Shown here piece by piece: positions 6,126 to 10,147 of a stretch of DNA of 10,147 nucleotides. Within the stretch, counting starts at the first letter, position 1. The number at the start of each line of letters is the position of its first letter. The notes beneath the pieces are model-generated. The model saw nothing but the letters and a program-made list of their open reading frames with translations. It was not told the DNA's origin and searched no databases. The stretch comes from Bdellovibrionales bacterium (GTDB lineage Bacteria > Bdellovibrionota > JAFGOL01). The DNA lies in NCBI GenBank assembly GCA_022710165.1, contig JAKLHL010000045.1:1-10147 (forward strand). Direction: 5' to 3'. The translations under genes were made by a program, and so were the position numbers.

Positions 6126-8168
6126 TATAGTAAATCTAGATTTAGTTACCTTATTGCGGTCACGATCATACTAGCGTTAATAAGTTCATGTTCGCTCTTT
6201 GATGGAGGCGGCAAGAAAAGAGGCCGCGGCCTTATAGGCGACCCTTCGACGGTGACGCCAGAAGTTGTTGCCACAAACCCTGAAGGCAACTGTCCTGTGG
6301 GTTATCAACTTTTCTACGGTGAATGCTATCAAGATTGTCCTGTAGGTTATACATTCTCTTATGTAAGCGGTGAGGTCATTTGCGTTAACGGTACACAACA
6401 AGGTGGCACGACAGATGATTGTACTTCTTGTAACAGCAATCAATATTGTTTGAACGGAAGCTGTGTAGCCCTTGTTCCGCTGGGAGGCCTATGCTCTGGT
6501 CTTTCTCAGTGCGTTTCAGAGGCTGATATATGTGCACCATGGGCTTCTGGATATCCTGCAACATGTATGGGGTTCGATGGTACTGTATGCAGCATGTCCC
6601 TCAGCAATCCGGATTCACAGTGTTATGATGGAAGATGCAGGAACGGCGGATGCTGGCAGAAAGGCAATGGTACAGTAGGCGCAAAGTGTAACTGGAACAG
6701 TGATTGTAACTCTAATAACTGTAATGTTAATGGATATTGCGTTGATAACACTCCTCAGGGAGCATGTAATGCCGACGTAGATTGTAACGTAGGCGGGCAA
6801 GAAGAACAGCAACTGCAATTGAATACGTCTAAAGTTGATGTCATAAAGTCCCTTTTTATGGCTGAGCTTAATGCACAAATAAGCGGTGGTTTGGTCGTCT
6901 ATACGCTAGACTCAAAGTTCTGCGGACAGGACCATCAGTGCTATAACAAGCTTGCTTATGGTCAGACCTGCGGGACTAATATTGCAGGGAACAAAGACAA
7001 CACATGTAGCTCAGGTATTTGTAGGCCGTCAAACAATACTTGTGGTTGCGGTACCATAAATCACTGTCCTCAGAACCCAAGGCATTACTGTGATACAGCG
7101 ACTCACGCATGTATAGCAGGGTGTACAGATCCTGGTACTATCGGTGCCTGCCCTGCAGGTACTCACTGTGTTAATAACACGATATGTGATCCGGACTGTG
7201 TAACTTATAATCCTCCACAGGCAGGACTTGGTCCTAACAGTCCTTACAAGGATTCATGTTTAAAGCAAGAGAACAACACTTATTGCAAGACTGCAACAGG
7301 GCTTTGCAATCCTAAGGTGTCAACTTATGCCGCTGTTTGTGCAGAATTTATCCAGACCGGCGGATATTACTCAACAGGCGGTTATAACTATACTCAGGCT
7401 CAAAGCGATTGCAGCAGAGCTTGTATGTCTGGTGTAGTACTAGGCTTAATGGGGCCGGGCGATGTGCTTACCTTTGAATATATGAACCAATATAATAACA
7501 TACCTCCTGCTTATGCTTGCGGCTGCAGCAATAGCACTCATTGTGCAGGCGGATCTCAACCATACTGCCATACATATACGGGCAGACCAACATGGCTAGG
7601 TGTCTGCGGTTCTTCTGCATACGCTGGAGATGCATGTGCTGGATCTTGCGGAACGAGCAGTCTAACTTGCATAAGTAATATTTGTAAAGCCCCGATAGGC
7701 TCTTCATGCCCATACATTAATGGAGCAACTCAACCATCATTATGTCAGACAGGGTACTGTGATTCTTCTGGTAAATGTTCATACAGCAACGGGCATTCTT
7801 GCACTTCAGATTCTCAGTGTGCTACAACCTCGATCTGTCACTCAGGAATATGCATAACAAAGTACTCTCTAGCTAATAATTACGCTTGTACCAAGGATAC
7901 CGCATGCTCAAGCCACATATGCAACACAGCTTATAATAAATGTATGAGTGCGTTGCCTTCTGGTGGTGAAGACCTCTGCAAGAGGAACATAGAGTGTAAG
8001 CCTGCATCAACGAGTTCCCCATATTATGGCTACTGCTGTGACAATGGAGCTAATAATATCACTACTATAGGTCACTGTACGACTAGTTACACATACATGG
8101 GTAGTGGCAATTATAGCTCATACCCAGGCGGTTATTGTCAATTTGCAGGATATGGATATCCAGAATAA
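6123..8168 (+). CDS. Very cysteine-rich lipoprotein with tandem C-x5-C-x4-C-x5-C modules
   Basis: This is a 681-residue predicted lipoprotein of unknown function. Starting at ATG 6123 gives an N-terminus MYSKSRFSYLIAVTIILALI with lipobox LISSC and the lipidated Cys at 23; the longer TTG start would bury this signal. The linker SLFDGGGKKRGRGLIGD resembles those of the two neighbouring lipoproteins. About 70 cysteines (roughly one residue in ten) recur in modules near C-x5-C-x4-C-x5-C, for example 189/195/200/206, 560/566/572/577 and 589/595/600/607. Similar disulfide-knotted repeats occur in secreted extracellular proteins and often bind other molecules, but no specific function can be assigned. 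Residues 222-266 form a cysteine-free insert inside one module. No enzyme motif is seen. It is the middle gene of three, 23 bases after the first and 49 before the third. Folding would need an oxidising envelope with disulfide formation. Confidence 0.9.
   Translation: MYSKSRFSYLIAVTIILALISSCSLFDGGGKKRGRGLIGDPSTVTPEVVATNPEGNCPVGYQLFYGECYQDCPVGYTFSYVSGEVICVNGTQQGGTTDDCTSCNSNQYCLNGSCVALVPLGGLCSGLSQCVSEADICAPWASGYPATCMGFDGTVCSMSLSNPDSQCYDGRCRNGGCWQKGNGTVGAKCNWNSDCNSNNCNVNGYCVDNTPQGACNADVDCNVGGQEEQQLQLNTSKVDVIKSLFMAELNAQISGGLVVYTLDSKFCGQDHQCYNKLAYGQTCGTNIAGNKDNTCSSGICRPSNNTCGCGTINHCPQNPRHYCDTATHACIAGCTDPGTIGACPAGTHCVNNTICDPDCVTYNPPQAGLGPNSPYKDSCLKQENNTYCKTATGLCNPKVSTYAAVCAEFIQTGGYYSTGGYNYTQAQSDCSRACMSGVVLGLMGPGDVLTFEYMNQYNNIPPAYACGCSNSTHCAGGSQPYCHTYTGRPTWLGVCGSSAYAGDACAGSCGTSSLTCISNICKAPIGSSCPYINGATQPSLCQTGYCDSSGKCSYSNGHSCTSDSQCATTSICHSGICITKYSLANNYACTKDTACSSHICNTAYNKCMSALPSGGEDLCKRNIECKPASTSSPYYGYCCDNGANNITTIGHCTTSYTYMGSGNYSSYPGGYCQFAGYGYPE
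6786..6920 (+). other. Cysteine-free insert in a Cys module
   Basis: Residues 222-266 of the Cys-rich lipoprotein contain no cysteine. In neighbouring modules the second and third Cys are four residues apart; here Cys221 and Cys267 are 45 apart, while the flanking x5 spacings (215-221 and 267-273) are kept. The insert reads as an amphipathic helix (KVDVIKSLFMAELNAQI) followed by a strand (GGLVVYTLD). Confidence 0.6.
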
Positions 8169-8184
8169 TATATACAGATAGTTT

Positions 8185-8201
8185 TTAGATCTAAGATCTT
8201 A
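8185..8201 (+). repeat. Two overlapping 10-base palindromes upstream of the third lipoprotein gene
   Basis: TTAGATCTAA (8185-8194) and TAAGATCTTA (8192-8201) are each perfectly self-complementary and share three bases. They lie in the 49-base gap, just before the ribosome site. They could be an operator, an RNA fold or chance in A/T-rich DNA. No promoter is convincing in this gap, so read-through from P1/P2 is assumed. Confidence 0.4.
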
Positions 8202-8205
8202 AAGA

Positions 8206-8220
8206 GGGGAGGGCCTGATG
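8206..8220 (+). promoter_or_regulatory. Ribosome binding site of the third lipoprotein gene
   Basis: GGGGAGGG at 8206-8213 contains GGAGG (8208-8212) five bases before ATG 8218, the same spacing as the two upstream lipoprotein genes. Confidence 0.85.
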
Positions 8221-9453
8221 TTTAACAAAGTAAGATTTGTAGTGTTCGTTGTGTCTGTAACTATGCTTTTGTCGTCGTGTGGCATGTTTGGCCAAGGAGC
8301 TAAGACCAAAAGGAGTTCTAATTTGATCGGCTCCGATGGGACTTCAGGTGTGATACAGAATGAATGTCCTGAGGCAAATACTTTACCGATAGGATGTTCT
8401 TGCGAGGAAGAGTCAGGCTCTATAGTGTATACATGTCCAGACTGTCAAAGTATGAGCTATGATGAAACATACTGTGAATGTGATAATGGAGAGATCACCT
8501 GTAATTATGGGAATATTGGTACTGACGATACAGTAGTAGTTAACCCCCAATTCTCTCCAGTGGGTGGTTCTTATAATGCCGCTCAGACAGTATCGATAAG
8601 CACTTCAACAACTGGAGCTTCTATTCACTACACAATTGGCAGCTCAACTCCAACTTGCAGCAGCACTATCTATACAAGTCCTTTAGCGGTATCAACGACT
8701 AAGACCATAAGGGCCATAGCCTGCAAAACAGGGATGACTAATTCCGGTGTTGCCACAGCTTCATATAATATGAATCTTTCAGCGGCAGCTATTCCTGCCT
8801 TTAATCCAGCTCCTAACACATATTCATCAGGGCAAAATGTTGCCATAAGCACTGTTACTAGTGGTGCTACAATAAAATATACTACCGACGGATCTGTTCC
8901 GTCCTGCAGTGTTGGGACCACCTATAGCTCTGCTATATGGGTTCCTTCGACGATGACTATAAAAGCTATTGCTTGTAAGACCGGCATGAGTAACTCTTCT
9001 GTTACAACTGGTACTTATACTATTAACTTAAGTTCAGTTGCTGCACCGGCTTTTTCTCCTACACCCGGCACATTCAATACCACAGAGAATGTTAATGTAA
9101 GTATTAGCTCAGGGACTTCAGGAGCATCTATATATTACAAGATCGACGGTTCTAATCCTGACTGCGCTGTGGGGACACTCTATAGCGGCTATATACCACT
9201 AGCTGCTACTACGACTATAAAGGCGATAGCATGCAAGAGCGGTTTTAATAAGTCGTCAATATCCACTGGCACATATACCATAGTTGACCAGGCTACATGT
9301 TCAGGTTCTTGCACAAGTCCAGGCACCGAGCATCCTTCGGCTACCTGTACTCCAGCAACATGTGGTACTCAAACTTCTACCAGAAGCTGTATATGTCAGA
9401 ATCGACCAACTGTTTGGGCATGTGAGTGCGATACTTATTATGGACCTCATTAA
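8218..9453 (+). CDS. Lipoprotein with eight-Cys module, three CHB_HEX-type repeats and Cys-rich tail
   Basis: This is a 411-residue predicted surface lipoprotein. The N-terminus MFNKVRFVVFVVSVTMLLSSC gives a lipobox with the lipidated Cys at 21. Residues 50-95 are an eight-cysteine module with nearly the same spacing as in the first lipoprotein. Three beta-sandwich repeats follow at 109-187, 191-271 and 275-355, of the type found at the C-terminus of chitobiase/beta-hexosaminidase and in many bacterial surface proteins (FNPAPNTYSSGQNVAIST, ATIKYTTDG, TIKAIAC). Each repeat has a Cys pair (147/169, 230/253, 316/339), probably a disulfide. The tail (361-411) has eight further Cys, including CGTQTSTRSC, faintly like a thrombospondin type 1 motif. 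No catalytic domain is present, so a structural or binding role is most likely. It is the last gene of the operon, and its TAA overlaps the convergent hydF stop. Confidence 0.9.
   Translation: MFNKVRFVVFVVSVTMLLSSCGMFGQGAKTKRSSNLIGSDGTSGVIQNECPEANTLPIGCSCEEESGSIVYTCPDCQSMSYDETYCECDNGEITCNYGNIGTDDTVVVNPQFSPVGGSYNAAQTVSISTSTTGASIHYTIGSSTPTCSSTIYTSPLAVSTTKTIRAIACKTGMTNSGVATASYNMNLSAAAIPAFNPAPNTYSSGQNVAISTVTSGATIKYTTDGSVPSCSVGTTYSSAIWVPSTMTIKAIACKTGMSNSSVTTGTYTINLSSVAAPAFSPTPGTFNTTENVNVSISSGTSGASIYYKIDGSNPDCAVGTLYSGYIPLAATTTIKAIACKSGFNKSSISTGTYTIVDQATCSGSCTSPGTEHPSATCTPATCGTQTSTRSCICQNRPTVWACECDTYYGPH
8365..8502 (+). other. Eight-cysteine module, copy in third lipoprotein
   Basis: Cys at residues 50, 60, 62, 73, 76, 86, 88 and 95, with the shared stretch GCSCEEESGSIVYTCPDC and then SMSYD. 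It corresponds to GSSCTCSDDTGSVVINCTSC and SDMDYD in the first lipoprotein. Confidence 0.7.
8542..9282 (+). repeat. Three tandem CHB_HEX_C-type repeats
   Basis: Units at 8542-8778, 8788-9030 and 9040-9282, each about 80 codons. Common elements are PxFxPxxxxY/F, a TSGAxIxYxxDGSxPxC segment, TTIKAIACKxGxxxSxxxT and a closing YTI. Units 2 and 3 are most alike. A fourth, more distant unit is in the first lipoprotein (residues 117-198). Confidence 0.85.
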
Positions 9454-10147
9454 TAGTTCTTTAACAGAGGCTTTATAGCCCTGTCAAAGATGCCGTGAAC
9501 ATAGGCGATAGCCATGCCATAATTTGTAATGGGAATATTCTTGTCGGTGGCGTGCTTTATCCTGTTCAATATCTGCTTTCTTGTGAGCATACAGCCGCCG
9601 CATTGTATTGCTAGGGCGTAATCTTTATCTGGGATGCTGTCCTGGCTTGCGACGATATCAAAATTAAGTTTTTTACCGGTGAACTCACTTATCCATTTTG
9701 GTATCTTTACCCTTCCTATATCGTCGTGAGTAACATGATGAGAGCAAGACTCTAATAGTAATATATTGTCGTTATCCTTTAACTTAGATATTTGTTTTAC
9801 CCCGTTAATATAAGTCTCAAGGTCTCCCTTTAGACGTGAAAAGAGTATGCTAAAACTTGTTAGAGGGATGTCCTTAGGGACTTCCTTGTCTGCTTTTTTG
9901 AAGGCCTGACTGTCTGTCACCACAAGTTTTGGCCTTGTTTTTACCTTCTCAAAGAAAAGGCTTATTTCTGTCTCTTTTATTGTTACAGCGATGCAGTCTT
10001 TGTTAAGTGTATCTATTAGGACTTGAGCCTCTGGAAGTATCATCCTCCCCTTTGGAGCCTCTGTATCAAGAGGGGTTATCATAAGGATGAGGTCACCTTT
10101 TTCTACAAGTCCGTCCAGCAGTGACGGGTTCTGGAAGGCTGATTCTG
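9450..10147 (-). CDS. hydF: [FeFe]-hydrogenase maturation GTPase HydF, C-terminal part (5' end outside window)
   Basis: HydF is the scaffold that carries the 2Fe precursor of the H-cluster and delivers it to the [FeFe]-hydrogenase HydA, working with the radical-SAM proteins HydE and HydG. The frame stays open to the right edge (QNPSLLDGLVEKGDLIL precedes the ATG at 10082), so that ATG is internal. About 231 residues are visible of a family usually near 400; the N-terminal GTPase domain is outside. Diagnostic stretches are EAPKGRMILPEAQ, LVVTDSQAF, PLTSFSILFSRLKGDL, DDIGRVKIPKW, CGGCML and PITNYGMAIAY. Cluster ligands are CSH (codons 9746 to 9738) and CGGC (9602 to 9591), 44 residues apart from His to the residue before CGGC. 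That residue is Gln rather than the common His. It converges on the lipoprotein operon with a four-base stop overlap. HydA, HydE and HydG are not in the window. Confidence 0.95.
   Translation of the reverse strand, partial: ESAFQNPSLLDGLVEKGDLILMITPLDTEAPKGRMILPEAQVLIDTLNKDCIAVTIKETEISLFFEKVKTRPKLVVTDSQAFKKADKEVPKDIPLTSFSILFSRLKGDLETYINGVKQISKLKDNDNILLLESCSHHVTHDDIGRVKIPKWISEFTGKKLNFDIVASQDSIPDKDYALAIQCGGCMLTRKQILNRIKHATDKNIPITNYGMAIAYVHGIFDRAIKPLLKNY
9459..9489 (+). terminator. Imperfect hairpin just past the lipoprotein operon, inside the hydF 3' end
   Basis: Arms are CTTT (9459), ACAG (9464) and GGCT (9469), a TTAT loop (9473-9476), then AGCC, CTGT and AAAG ending at 9489. This gives twelve paired bases with one A-C mismatch and one bulged A. 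It starts six bases after the operon's stop. There is no U-run on either strand, so it is not a classical rho-independent terminator. It might act as a weak terminator or protect the mRNA 3' end. Confidence 0.35.

Noticed and set aside
6186..6878. Two minus-strand frames (85 and 87 codons) and a plus-strand frame of 68 codons
   Set aside because: All are shadows of the Cys-rich lipoprotein; composition is biased by its repeated Cys/Asn/Gly codons and none has a start signal.
6123..8168. Multihaem cytochrome, because of many cysteines
   Set aside because: The spacing is not CxxCH; the cysteines follow disulfide-repeat patterns such as x5-x4-x5.
8542..9282. Chitinase or hexosaminidase enzyme
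   Set aside because: Only the accessory C-terminal-type beta repeats are present; no glycosidase catalytic domain or motif occurs in the protein.
9299..9450. True thrombospondin type 1 domain at the C-terminus of the third lipoprotein
   Set aside because: CGTQTSTRSC is suggestive, but the Trp ladder and the usual six-Cys spacing are absent.
9284..9478. 64-codon plus-strand frame over the end of the last lipoprotein
   Set aside because: It is out of frame with the lipoprotein and hydF, without ribosome site or domain, and both overlapping genes are well supported.

Overview
The window looks like part of an anaerobic, Gram-negative-type bacterial genome. Three genes encode lipoproteins with clear lipoboxes, two more have Sec signal peptides, and the right edge carries the C-terminal half of HydF, the [FeFe]-hydrogenase maturation GTPase. 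Codon use favours AGG/AGA for arginine and ATA for isoleucine. Together with the many uncharacterised secreted proteins, this suggests a little-studied lineage (for example an Elusimicrobiota-, Omnitrophota- or Margulisbacteria-like group), but that placement is a guess.

Left block (3-4281, + strand): three genes joined by ATGA stop/start overlaps. They are a cytoplasmic-looking protein with sigma-factor-like helix-turn-helix segments (open at the left edge), an exported protein of unknown function, and an exported ankyrin-repeat protein. All three end in the same ~145-residue C-terminal domain, which I do not recognise. Its signature is TYGLYDxWMENPNSGDN. The first gene seems to carry a second, diverged copy near its N-terminal side. 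One domain attached to a regulatory-looking protein and to two exported proteins, in one translationally coupled unit, is the most unusual thing here.

Middle block (4282-9453, + strand): a short spacer holds a perfect-consensus sigma-70-type promoter (TTGACA, 17 nt, TATAAT) and a downstream extended -10 element. Three lipoprotein genes follow: a six-motif FG-GAP/VCBS beta-propeller protein, a very cysteine-rich protein (about 70 Cys) and a protein with three chitobiase-C-terminal-type beta repeats. They share the lipobox and following linker, and two share an eight-cysteine module. They look like duplicated and shuffled surface proteins expressed as one operon.

Right block (9450-10147, - strand): hydF runs off the right edge and converges with the last lipoprotein gene. 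The two TAA stops overlap within a TTAA tetramer, and an imperfect hairpin lies just beyond. No tRNA, rRNA, CRISPR array, insertion sequence or riboswitch was seen. There is no gene-free stretch over 300 bases; the longest is the 105-base promoter spacer.
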